A stretch of DNA of 64,000 nucleotides, from contig NC_087082.1 in the NCBI RefSeq assembly GCF_026151205.1, positions 8,688,901-8,752,900 on the forward strand, read 5' to 3'. The stretch is from Bolinopsis microptera. Lineage: Eukaryota > Ctenophora > Tentaculata > Lobata > Bolinopsidae. Each line of letters begins with the position of its first letter. The stretch's first letter is position 1. A program made the position numbers and the translations under genes. Under the pieces are notes generated by a model that saw nothing but the letters and a program-made list of their open reading frames with translations, made no database searches and was not told the DNA's origin. Below, one piece after another: positions 46,540 to 58,700 of the stretch.

Positions 46540-49500
46540 CTACAAGTACCAGCTAAAAGCTGAGTGCTGACTAACGCTAGGTTTAATGGCTGGCAGTTTG
46601 GTGGGGATGGGAGTGATGAGGTTGTTGGGTCGAGGGGGAAGGAAGGAGTCTGGGCCGAGGGGTGGGAGAAGGGATACTGGAGGGAGGTGTGAGTAGAGTT
46701 GCAATCTTTGGGATGTTATCGCGCTCTGCATCAGTGCTATCGCTCTACGGTCCTGAATAAGGGGTATTGATCAAATTTTGGAAAGAGATGTAATATTTTC
46801 AATGATTTTCGTGTCAAGATAGTGTTAGTGTTACTGTTGCACTTGATAAATCGTATAATCATATTGGGCCAGTCAGTGCTGAATACTTGAATACGTAAAA
46901 GGCTTCACTAGAGATATAGAACTTTCTAATTTTAAACATTCAGTTTAAAAACCACACTTTAGATTTTGGGCGGGAAAATTTGCCAATCGAAACATAGATT
47001 GAGATAAATTTCCTTAAATAAAATCTGCTCGGGTGCAAACTGTACCTTGAGCTTAGCTTTAGCTCGCCTGTTCTGAAACCATATCTTGACTTGCGTATGT
47101 GAGATATCTGCACTTGCTGCCAACTCTTTCCTTTCCCGTCTCGTCAGATAACGTTTTGTCAAGTAGGCTTCCTCCAATTTTTGAACCTGAAATTTGTTTC
47201 TGGTCACAAAACATAATTAAGGAAGCTTTAAATCGTTCGATGTCTTTGCCCGCCACCTGGGCATGCAGTGTGCTGTTTTAACAACTTCTAAAATACTAAG
47301 GTTGTAGGCCTCGACCACGTCAGTGAACTTGAAAACAAACTTTGAAATGACGTCTACAAATATGGTAGGATAATCAAATAAACTGATACAAGCCATGGTG
47401 ACCTAACGAGATAAATTCATTTAGGAGTTGTGCACGTACTCGTCATTTCTTTGGTTAAAAGAGAGATTTAGCCTGGCCATTATCATGTGAGGTGAATTTG
47501 GAAAGCGAATTAAATAGGATATCACCCGATATGAACAATGTTAGGTCACAAGCATCGGAATGTAGAAAATCTATTTCGACATACACTCCTATCAATTAGC
47601 TGAATATTTGATAAGCCTCGTAAAAATGGAGAGATATTTATCATGACTTTTGTGAGAACCAAAAATTAGTTTATTTTCGTACCAGTGACAGTGAATTGAA
47701 TTAGATATTTTGGCCGTACAACGAGGATTTGATAAAAGAAACAAACACGTTGAAAGCATTTCTCTTGTGAACCTTTATGGTAAATTCAGGTTGAACCTGA
47801 TAAAGATAAATTAAATCAAATGGTGACTTATATAAAAGTAATAAGCATGGGAAAAGTCTAAGGATGCAGTAAAAAAGCTAGAAGTACCTGCTCTCTTGAG
47901 AAGATAGTTCTTGGTTTCTTGCTATTCAGGTCCTGTTCCTCAGGGGACGACTCACATGTTTCCATCGAACTACCATCTGACTTCGGGGTCTTTGGATCTG
48001 AAATGAGGAACTTGGTCAGCGACGAAACAGTGTCGATAAATCTGGCTTCCCGACTAAAATAAAGAACCGCTAATAATGTATTATATTCGATTTCAAGTCT
48101 TCTAAATACTATTTCAGGCAAAGTGTTTATTTTTAGCTTCACTCTCGTGATGATTTCATTTTCGATCACCCCTGAAAGTCTCTCGGCCACCAAACCACAG
48201 CTGGACTATCTAATTGATATTAAAACTGTAAATGCCCCGTTTATACAATATGTCAAACAAGCCCCTATAAACTGACAGGACCCCCGGTGAAGCTGCCCCT
48301 AAAACTACAAACCTCGTTATTACCATTTACCAACAACTTATTAATTAAGAAACTCTTAGCAAGGAGTATACCCCACTCATAGCAAGCATTAAACCCCTCT
48401 TTACAGCACTCCAATCAATAACCCTGGCCTACTTTCCATCCGCGTCAACAGAAATGTGACATATACTTCAGTGGCTTGATGATGACCAGAAAACAGCCAG
48501 CTCGTACACAACTATTAATGCTATACACTGAGTCATCAGGATTGTGGCTCTTAAAGTTTGATGGTGATATGATAATTAGTTATGAAGATGGAGTGTCACA
48601 GTGTCACTTGTTAGGATATTTGCTTGCTTGACAGGGTCATGTTCCCAGCTTGTGGGCCAGTTTCAAGCAGGTTTTCTGTTCATGACATGAGCGGGTATTA
48701 TGAGTAACAGCTGGTGTTATGAAAAGAAGGGACTATTTATAAAATACTTGAGAATAAATACTTCAGGGCCAGGGGTATATTCTGATTAAGTCAACACTCA
48801 TTAAGTGCACAGTGCACAGTGCACAGTGCACAGTGCACAGTGCACAGTGCACACTGCACACTGCACAGTGCACACTGCACACTGCACACTGCACACTGCA
48901 CACTGCACACTGCACAGGTTACACCTCTAAGTACTGCCTTCAAAGAAACTATTACCACTTCCATTTCAATCCTTGCTGGAAGCTAATTGCTAATTAGAAC
49001 ATTGACTGACCTATTGGAGTTTTGTTTACTTTCTTCATAGGTTTCTAAATGTATCCCAATCGTGAAACGAACAATTTAGTGAATCATCAGAGAACGATTG
49101 AGATAATTTCCCTTCAATTGCCGTCCATTAAGGCGTGGCAAAAAGCGACCAAAATAACCTGTGCACATTGCACGACACCAAAGCTGCTTTGTCAAGCAAC
49201 CAAATCACACATCATTGAACTTGAACAACGTCCCGCTGCAGCAAAAGGTGCCCAGACGATATTTTAAGAACCACTCCAACGAATGGCTAAGACCAGAGTC
49301 TGCCGCGCTTGTCGTGTACAAACGGTTTTTCTTGTCAAGAATACTGTCTGCTTTAAAAGAAGCACACGTGATTTGGAGTCGTGTCACGTGTTGGGGCCTG
49401 AATAATGGTGATGGTACTTTGATGGCTCAATCTTGGATACTCCCTGTGAATGAAAGAAAAGTATGGAAATAGTACGTCCAAACTGAAGCGGATTTGAGGA

Positions 49501-50564
49501 ATAGGGTCGCACAGCTTAATTAAGTTTTATGTCAAACAGGGAGTGAATATATTTGTACAGTTTATTCGCTGAGTTGATAACGATATACACATGTATTATG
49601 AAAGATCCTGTTAATAAAACCTTATCATTTATATGCTTCAAGAACCCCCTCCAGGCTGATTATTCGATTATTCGAGACCTACATTTTAATCAAATTCGTC
49701 AGGTAATTAATTACTAGCAGTGTGTCTAATGATATTTCCATATTTCAAAATTGATTTGCTATCAAATTTTACGAATACTGCACTGTTGCCGACGTTTTTA
49801 TGATCCAAAATGGTTTTGGTTGCCCTGTTTTTGCTTACTACTTATAGCGAAGTGGTTTCTGGAAACCAAGGGCTCCCGAAATTGGTAGAAGCTAACCGTC
49901 CTAATTCGAAAGATAGCATACTTGACACTTGCCAAGCTCTCAAAGAGGATGCCCAGGAGATAAGGGAGGAAGGATACTCGGCTATCAACAAAGCTGATAT
50001 GATCCGGGACCAGGCTTATCGGGTAAAGGATATGAAGCGTACGAAATCAAAGAGAGTGCTTTGTTGGCAAAATCTGGCTTGGAGATCTTTATTGTTGAAA
50101 CTCTTGCTCTGATGAAGAATCAAGCTACTGCTAACAATTTGTACATCCAAGAGATAAGGGCTTCTTTGAGTTCTGTTTTGACTAGGATGGAAAGGGGGGG
50201 GGGGAGCCAAGTGGATATTTGTAGATATTTGTAGATTAATGTAGAATGGATAATCCACGAAAAAAGTGGATGACATTCTACAAATTTATACATTTATCTC
50301 CAAAAATTCAGTAGAATTTCTGGGCACATATTTGAGATTACATTTTTTGTAGATAAATGTAGATTATTGTCAATGGATAATTCACGAAAATTCTACAAAT
50401 TCTACAAATTTATACATTTATCTCCAAAAATTCAGTAGAATTTCTGGGCACATATTTGAGATATACATTTTTTGTAGATAAATGTAGATATTTGTAGATT
50501 ATTGTAATGGATAATTCACGAAAAAAGTGGATGACATTATCCAAATATCTACAAATATCCACTT

Positions 50565-50602
<38 letters not shown>

Positions 50603-51734
50603 AAAGTTTGGAGTAAGGACTGGACGATGTTGAACAAGGTCAGGAACAGCTAGAGGAGATGATTGAAGGCAAGATTTCAGAGCTGACAGAACTCGTTTCA
50701 CAAAACTTAGCAACAAGTGGAGAACACATTCCAGCAGTTCGAGTAGCTCAAAGCACAACTTACAATAATTATCATAACCCCGAAAACGCAGTTGATGGAA
50801 ACGTTGGAACCGCTTCCCATACAGAGTGTGTATATCCTCGACCGTGGTTCAGGTACTATTTCTCGGGCCAGAGAGCTATAGGGCAGATAAAAGTGATAAA
50901 TGGAAAGTTGAACGAAAACCGGATGAGACTTAATGGAGCGAAGGTGGTTGTTATGGCGGGTGATGGATCCAAGAGACCTTGTGCTGTCGACACTATAACA
51001 GTACGGGAGGGAGACTTTGTGGAAGATCAGACGTACTACCTTGACTGTACGGGAAACACTGGTGTTGGAGTTGAGTTTGTGTTGGAGACCACAACTTGTT
51101 TGGAATTTAGAGAGATTGAAGTTTATGCTCCGTGAAATGCATTGATTTAAAATCTTATTCACTAATACGGAATTTTACTGTACAAAATGTATAACCAACA
51201 AAAATAAGTAACAATCTTTGATTTAGTCGTTGTAGTTGTATCTAACTAGATAATTATACCAGCAAACTAGGATGGAATTTTTATCACGACTAACTGCATC
51301 AGTTTCACCACTGAAATCCAATCAGAACAATTGATATGTATCCTTAAAAAGCAGCGGAAATGTATTATTGTTTTCTCGGGATATTAAAGGGTAAGGGAGA
51401 CAACTACAGGTAACAATTTGCGATTCCCAAACTCCCTACATCCTATCTATAATGTAGTAATAAAACAGGAAGTACTAAACCCAAAAACACGACACTCACC
51501 TCTGCTGGTTACTCCGGTACAACTGCCATCACTGCAGGTGGGACTCAGTGATCCAGCTGACTCGGTGGAACACGACAGGTGCCTGGCCTCCCTCCTGGGG
51601 GTGGACGGAACTCCGTTGTAGTTGTTGCTCAATAAGGACTGGATGCTGAACGCTATTGCTTTACTGCTCAGCGTACTCATGGAGGGGAGACGATGATATT
51701 TTAACTTAAAACTAGGGTCAGATTCTGTAGACAA
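46540..51734 (-). CDS. NK-like homeobox transcription factor with EH1 motif
   Basis: Four exons (51500-51734, 47888-47997, 47046-47186, 46540-46752) join in consistent phases to 699 nt, 232 aa. Near the N-terminus, IAFSIQSLLSNN matches the EH1 motif (FSIxxLL), which recruits Groucho/TLE corepressors. The homeodomain starts at KKPRTIFSREQ and continues with LEEAYLTKRYLTRRERKELA and the third-helix VKIWFQNRRAKAKLK. Position 50 is Gln, position 47 Ile and position 51 Asn, so the recognition helix is intact. The residues resemble ANTP-class NKL proteins; I cannot name the subfamily. The C-terminus is proline-rich (LPPVSLLPPLGPDSFLPPRP). Intron 2 interrupts the homeodomain between residues 12 and 13. 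The 3.5-kb first intron contains a reversed, broken lectin-like gene. Expected role: nuclear transcriptional repressor in development. Confidence 0.88.
48805..48916. repeat. 7-bp satellite with two phase-separated variants
   Basis: About 16 units of GTGCACA. The first seven junctions are mostly CAGTGCA; the rest switch to CACTGCA. The repeat lies in intron 1 of the homeobox gene. The unit contains the palindrome GTGCAC. Confidence 0.95.
49810..51135 (+). pseudogene. Broken secreted coiled-coil/F5/8C-lectin-like gene nested in a homeobox intron
   Basis: An intronless frame starts with a signal peptide (MVLVALFLLTTYSEVVSG). A charged heptad-like region follows (DTCQALKEDAQEIREEGYSA, later GLDDVEQGQEQLEEMIEGK). 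It ends in a galactose-binding-like domain: AQSTTYNNYHNPENAVDGNV, PWFRYYF, MRLNGAKVVVM, and the terminal CLEFREIEVYAP, typical of F5/8C or fucolectin folds. Three breaks are seen: a 1-nt shift near 50028, a 406-bp transposon at 50195-50600, and TAA at 50614-50616. Apart from the insertion and its duplicated GGAAAG, the frame would run through the insertion site, showing the insertion hit coding sequence. The 3' part alone (50659-51135) is open for 158 codons. Loss of function is inferred; assembly error could explain the single-base shift. Confidence 0.75.
50195..50600. mobile_element. G-run-terminated foldback element with GGAAAG duplication
   Basis: The insertion begins with 10 G (50195-50204) then AGCCAAGTGGATATTTGTAG. 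It ends with the inverted ATATCCACTTGG followed by 34 C (50567-50600). GGAAAG is present directly on both sides (50189-50194 and 50601-50606), as a target-site duplication should be. Internally, a block containing TACATTTATCTCCAAAAATT, CAGTAGAATTTCTGGGCACA and TGTAGATAAATGTAGAT occurs twice, and inverted pairs recur throughout. There is no coding capacity. I do not recognise the family. Confidence 0.8.
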
Positions 51735-51759
51735 GTATCAGAACTCAGAAGGCGAGTAA

Positions 51760-54460
51760 TATAGGAACCCAGGTAGGTTTTGAAGAGGGGGCAGTTGTTA
51801 AAAAGCACGGCAAACAAGAGCAAGTTGAAGTCTAACTGATGAGGGAGGACTGATGGCGCGTGTTTAACGAACTGACCTCACGTGAGCACCACGTGACATG
51901 ACGCGTCATTGCTTGCTTGATAGGAGCGCTCTGACATAATCCCCCTCCGTGTACACAGTGTATTGTACTCTCGCATCCCCCGGTCATGTGACTGTGATGA
52001 CTCGTTCCGTTGGACCGCAGTCTGGCAGTCCTTCTTCTAATCGTGACTAGCGGTTCAGGGCTTTCCACAGATCGTCAACTGATTGAGGAGATGTCACATG
52101 ACTTCAGCGATATAATAACGGTTGCTGAGTATCCCCTAAAATATAATGATCAGTATTATTGTTGACGGCGCAATGAAATGGCAATTACCAAAATAAGGGC
52201 CTGCTTGTGACCTAAATTAACACTCTTACCCGGAGCCTCGCAGAATGCTTGTCAGAATCTCAACGACTTTTTAATTTGGTGACTGAAGGGCAATAAACTT
52301 CCAGGGAGCGCTTGGTGACTTGGTGGTCCAATCATGGGCAACTTAACCATAATAATATGATCATGGCAATAGTATTTTCAAATAGATAACAGTGCAAAGA
52401 AAAGGTCGGGAATGGTGGGGGTGGGCGTTATTTTGGTTTTTGGGATTCAGAATACACAGTAGTAACTATACTTAATTAACGGCATGTTATTTTACAGGTG
52501 GACCAAACCGGTCATCGCGAGGATTAGCAGGATTAAACGGCGTGGTGTTGATTAAAACTCGATCAAGCATCGACAAATTGTCGCCACGACTCCAACTGTC
52601 ACATACTATAATCACACTCGATATATTAATTTGATTTTTGGCTCTTTCTCTATGACTTAATTTAGCAACCTATATGGTAGGTTTGCGGATGACGCCATGT
52701 TCCTCTTAGTGGTCAGCTTGTACCTATTTTCCTTCACTGATATAATGTGGCTATCAAGAACAATCATAGTTGGCTTATCAACCTTCTCATAGTACATTAT
52801 TGCCATCACGGTGACCAATACCGCATGCATGCATCCAACTTACCAGTTCTGGGTTATAACGACGGTTTTCCAATTTGGTTCTTTCAGTTGGGCTCGATCA
52901 TCAGTCCTTCCGTCTCGATTTATTGCAGGTCTGTCGAACTTCTATATGTCAATAGCTAAAAGTTAATGTCATTAATTGCACCTAGTATCACACCTGAAGT
53001 AGTACATACAAATTTAGCCATATACAAACTCATAATTAAGGTACGTATAGTGTCACCGGAGCAACATGAAATATAACAAAACAAGATGAGCTAATTAAGT
53101 TGTTTTTACACACCCAGTGCCACGTCATGAAAAAGAGTGACACAAAATGTCTCTCATAACTTTTAAACATCGCGATGGTAAGCAGCAATTCTTGTTTAAA
53201 ACCTGCAGCCCAACCAGCTTTTGATATGATGCAAACAATTACGGTCCACCATGGTCATTAAACAGAGAATTAACATTATCTAATTAGCCTCATCACCATC
53301 ATTTTCATTAGTAATTGTTAGCCGTAAAGGGGGCCCTTTAAAATGTGTGATGACCGTTCGATTTGTCACAAGCAAAATTCAAATTCGCCAATCAGAAAAC
53401 TGCATCTTTGAGGAGAGAAGTGCACGTGTGAGATGATAGTGCACGTGTGAGATGATATGTCTACATGCTAAGATGCTGACGAGTTAAGTGTTGGGACCGG
53501 ACAGCTGATTTCCCAGACGGGAACTATTTGGGAAATACTTTCATGGAACGGGAACACCAAAAACGTAAGTTCTTTGGGAAATTTATATTCCGCATGGTTT
53601 TTTTAACGGACTGAGCTTAAGCCAAGTTTTACCAAGTATCCTTGGCCGTGTAAAAAGTTAAGGAAATTATTGGCGGCCACAAACGCGACAATTAGACGAC
53701 AACGAGGAATAATCTGAATATTTTCAGCATGACAATCCACACAAAAAACAAGGGAGACCGGATTATATAATGTGCTTGTTTCTCCTAAAGGAGTCTGCAT
53801 TCAAAAACTCTGCGAACAACTCGTGATAACCGGACTTTTATTGTGTATAAATAACCATTATCTACTTGAGAAACGATCGTTATATTAGTGAATAACGAAT
53901 AAAGCCCTGCAAGATGGACACTTTCATTGTTGTTATCACAATGGTGGTCTAAAGTGATTTATTGTGCGGATGATTATTTGACATGTTCAGTGCACTTAAA
54001 CCGAGTTAATATGATTAAAGTGAGAGATAAAGTATCAAAATGTCTGTTAAGCATGGCAAATCGTAACTGAAGTTTATGTTTAATTACTTGCAGTAGCAGG
54101 TAAAGTTAACCGTGTGGTTTATTGTAAATACTATTATGGAAACTATAGAGAAAAAATAATTCTTGGAACTTTTATAAGTATAACCGAGAAATATTTGGCG
54201 AATAAAAGTATAATATCTGCTATTAAGGAATAAACTGAATTATAATTTTAAACAGCTATTGGGTGACAAATATAGGAGAAACAACGACACTCGACAATAA
54301 TCATCACAGTTAAGTAAAAATAAAAGAAGGACCAACATCAAGGAAATTTAACGTTCATTTTTGTTAAGTGAAAAGCAAGCTAAAAGTCGCACAGTTCGTG
54401 GAAATAAATACATATGTTTTGCAATACTAATAGGCGATATTAATGACTAAAAATAAATGA
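51760..54460. other. Region upstream of the homeobox gene; no gene recognised
   Basis: No exon chain is recognisable. The homeobox promoter presumably lies in the first few hundred bases after 51734. A perfect tandem pair of GTGCACGTGTGAGATGATA (about 53420-53457) contains CACGTG E-boxes and might be regulatory, but nothing supports a target. Confidence 0.35.
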
Positions 54461-54506
54461 TATGCCTAAGAATATCAGACATCATATTTTAGTTCAATTA
54501 ATTAAC

Positions 54507-55060
54507 TCAGCTGCCTTGTATACCTGGGTCAACACACTTAGGTCGTGGGAGGAGGTGAGAATAAAGGATCTCATTCTGACAAGTAACCACTCTGCTGCCC
54601 TGCAGAGTGTACCCAGCAGCACACTCTACTGGTATCACAGTTCCGTAGGTGGTAGGAAATGTTGCGTTAGTTGAAAGGTAGTTCTCTGTCATCAGCCCCC
54701 TGCAGTGATCTAGGGTATCACGATTTAGCGTTTATTGATGTTTTTGTATTTTTGACATTGATTGCCATAAAAAAGAATTTAACAAAAAATGGCTATCAAA
54801 CTCTTAATTAAATGAATAATCAATAAACCTATAGTGCATGTTGGACGTGTTCCGATAGTGAAGGAAATGTCTCTGATGCAAGTTATTTTATTGTCCCCAG
54901 TGAGAGTGTGGCCAGGCTTGCAGTTTACTTCCACCATTCCATGATCTGGAATAACAGCCAAATGCTCGGACGTGGTCCACAAACGGAAAGAAAAAGGACA
55001 AGGATATTGCAGTAACGGTACAATCCATTTCAGCACCAAGACACAGTCATTGGTCAAGCT
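54507..55060 (-). CDS. Two sushi-domain exons (partial gene)
   Basis: The right exon (to about 54825) encodes VIPDHGMVEVNCKPGHTLTG, ITCIRD and RPTCTI. It ends in phase 1 at donor GTTTAT. The left exon (about 54711 down to 54527) continues with DHCRGLMTENYLSTNATFPT, GTVIPVECAAGYTLQGSRVV and TC...PKCVD, followed by a donor GTATAC. These are two adjacent sushi modules in good phase. No start, signal peptide or end was found, so the unit may be the middle of a small gene or a remnant. The residues are unlike the array modules at 17-24 kb, so it is not a recent copy of that gene. Confidence 0.6.
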
Positions 55061-55470
55061 ATTGTATACCACGGTCGGACGTCTGCGAAAAGCGGTCTAC
55101 ATATTGTGAGATTTTAGTGTAATTCTATGGTTATTTTGAGCAATTAGCCGCCAGTCTTATACCTCTGGGGCATAATGTAGTGGTTCACGCTGTCATTATA
55201 ACTGTAATATTCCACGATCAGTGAAAATACGAAATAAATGAAGGATCGGATATCTGTGTTAAAGATGCGTCTTTCAAGTTTTCACTATATTTGATATATG
55301 TATTATATAATATATATATATTATACATTATCCTTTATGATCATCATAGACACCCAATAATTCCCTATTTGCTATTTCATAAAAATGATAAAGTAAAATT
55401 TGACGATGCGATTAAGTCTGATGCGTCTAAATTTAAATCAGTTTAAGCGTGAGCCAGGTTCTAAAATTTA

Positions 55471-55508
55471 TCATTGTAATCATTGTAATCATTGTAATCA
55501 TTGTAATC
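55471..55508. repeat. 9-bp tandem repeat (TCATTGTAA)n
   Basis: Just over four perfect copies in non-coding sequence. Confidence 0.9.
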
Positions 55509-55799
55509 TTTTTTGTATAACTAATAATAATATATAAATTATAAGACAAATTTTGAATAATGATTCTAGGAACCTGTTGGTTTTTCAAATGGTACCTTTT
55601 TATTGATATTTTCTGTTTGTGATTATAACTGATTTTTATAACTCTATCATTTTCATATACTCATATAAATGAAATTGGATAACTTGGAAACTGTAAAGGT
55701 TGAAAAAGTGGTAAAGATGGACACATCCACGGACAACGATGGGTAATGAGTATGAATGAAACGATAAATTTGAAGTATTTAATTATTTGATGTTTCAAA

Positions 55800-58700
55800 T
55801 TAGTGGACACAGTTCAAAGACTCGCCTGGTTCAAACTTCTCCAAGTACTTGTACATTGGCTCGTAAAATAAGTCTATGATCTTTATTTTAAGCTCTGATG
55901 CTTCCTCACTCAGCTCATATGGATCGATCATAATCTGTTCGCTGTATGAATATAAGAAAAAATAAAACTTAAGAATTGAGCTCAGGATTTGACTTAAATT
56001 GTTCACTCTTTTTGTAAATTCAACGAGCAATCACGGGACTCTACTTTAAATACTGCCATGAACTGAGCACGTACCTTTGTCCTCCGATTGTTATCTTTAG
56101 GTAATCGGTACTGAAGTCGATCACCCAAAGTAATCTGTTGTATTCATCTATTTCTTCTTCAGTAAAGTTCCAGGTTTTATAAAACTTCTCATCTTCGCTT
56201 GCACTTCCTGATGATAGTAGGGCAGATTGTAAAATATTAATGTGTTCGATGGCTGAAAAATTCGATCAATAAGCTCAATACTGCTAGCAATAGTATACTT
56301 ATAGTCTGATGGAATTGCATCGGAACTTTATTTCATCAGTAGATCTAGTAACTTTGAGAACTATAGTTTTTTACTAACCTTCCATTACACTGACCATGAC
56401 ATCAACTTCTGTCGGAACTCCCTCGCTATATTTCCAATAGATTATCACCACAGGGTCATCTCCTACCTGCATTCTGTTCCATGCCCCAGACTGTCTAGGA
56501 ACTAATCTTTGTAGTAGAAGGAAGAGCTGGGAGGCGGGAGAGAATGGGATGGTGTAGTACTCGTGGTCTTGGGCATTGGGCTCGATTCTTGTGTATCCAT
56601 CTGAGTGTGTATCCCGAAATGAATAAATCCGGAGGAGTCGAGGACATATATATGTAACATGATATTGATAATAACATGGTCTGATTTTGCCTAAAACTCT
56701 TAAAAAGCCACTAACAATTAAACACACAATTACAACCAACAATCAAATTCAAACAGCAAAGCACGAAAGACGCTGACTGAAACTTTTCAATTTACCTGGA
56801 AGATTAATAGGATCCAGCTTATATTCGATCCTTAAATCTGAGTCACCCATCTCAAAGCTTATTTTAGTCAATCTTCTTCGTTTCAACTCGGCAAACTCAA
56901 TTTCTCTTTCCCATACGGTGCCATCTGCAATTTAACTTCAATAGTTTAAATTTAATAGTGGTAGTTCAAAATGGTATAAATCTAAAAATAACCCAATAGA
57001 ATCGGATATTGATAATAAAAAAGATTTCGATATCGCCTAGAGTGTAGAGGCTACGTTTCGATTAAAAGAGAAGATTCTATAGCGAGTGATTTCACCTGTT
57101 GGTTTGGTGATTAAGATAGAGATAGTGCTTCTAAGCTCAAAGTTAAATGTCCAAATTAGATCTGGCGAGAGTAGACACAGTTGGTCTACACAAGCAGCTA
57201 AAATGTCTGAACACTCCTGGTAAGTAATAGGGCGATGTCAAAATTATAGGTAAAGATAGTAATTTTGTTGGCTTTTTTCACGTAAGGATAAATGCGTTCC
57301 ATTTGTAACACTAACAATCTATAATCGTCTCGAATAGGGGGGGGGGGGGGGGGGCTGACCATATTAAAGTATATTAAAATGTAGGTTTTTTTTCTCGATT
57401 TAGGGGCGGGGATATACGTATCATTCCTCTTTTCATTAATTTTGTCGATTTCAAGGCAGCGTTCGATTCTATCAGAAGGGACTTTATTTGGTGCAGTATG
57501 AGACACTATGGGCTGCCTGAAAAATATGTCAGAATATTTCAGTCATTTTTTGGGGGTACCATGAGTGCCGTGAGGGTTAATGGAGAGCCTTCGGCTTCGC
57601 GCGCGAAAAGTGGCATGCAACGTATGTCAAGTTGGATGTTAACTCAGGCACAGGTCAGGGTGACATTCAAGAACCTCCTGTCTTTAATTTCTGCCTAAAC
57701 TTTTCTGCATTTCTGGCTGAGACCAACAAGACCATCAGTCAAGGCGCAGTGCTGCAGAAGGAGATGAAGACGGTCGAGGAAAAGGTCATTCTGGACACCG
57801 ATTATGCTGATGACATGGCTATTATGGACAACTCAGGGGAAGGCCTACAGGAGTCAACTGATCTATTAGTTCATTACAGCTCCTACGCTGGGCTCAGACT
57901 AAATGCAAAGAAGACCCAATGCATGGCTGTAAGCAAGTGCGCCTCCCAGCGACCTTTCATCAAGGATGATTGTATTGAGCTGTCGGTTGAGGGTGAACCC
58001 GTCGAGCAATCGACAGAGACCTGGATGTCCGTATCCAGAAGGCTAATGGCGCCTTTCATCAGCTCTGGAACATTTGGAATTAAATAGCAGAACTATTATA
58101 AAGACTCCAACCAAGATCAGGATCTATAGGGCTGCAGGATCTATAGGGCTCACCATCTTGTTGTATGGAGCTGAAGTCTGGAACACCACCAAAAAGCAGA
58201 TGAAACGCTTAGAGGTTTTCCATCAGACCTCCTTGAGAAGGATCCTTAGGATTACATGGTTCTTTCATGTGACCAACGAAGAAGTTCTTAGGAGGCCAGG
58301 AGGGCTGGCATCAAGTCTGTTGAGACTTTCATCAGTGTTGCCAGGCTACGCTGGTATGGACATGTAGTTAGAATGCCAGACTCTAGACTGGAGGTGACTT
58401 GACACCGCTGAGCGGGTGGGGACCCTGCTTAGATCACATGCAGTACATGAACACTGAAAATCACTGTACCAGCGCTTTTGTTTCTTTTCGCGCAACAACG
58501 AGTGCAAAGTGGCCTGGCTCAAGCATTACAGCATTACCAAGGCGACTGTAAACAAAATATTTTTTGTCAAAATCTTTATTTTTCACTTTAGTTTAAGTTA
58601 TATTAATATAATAAATTCAAATCTTATGATATTGTTATTATCTTAACAGTTACTATTGTAGCTTAAGATTTTAAATTTGAATTCCTTGTATTCCTTGAAT

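Noticed and set aside
50410..50758. Poly-glycine proteins at the G/C run
   Set aside because: They are products of the homopolymer at the transposon end, antisense to the lectin-like frame.
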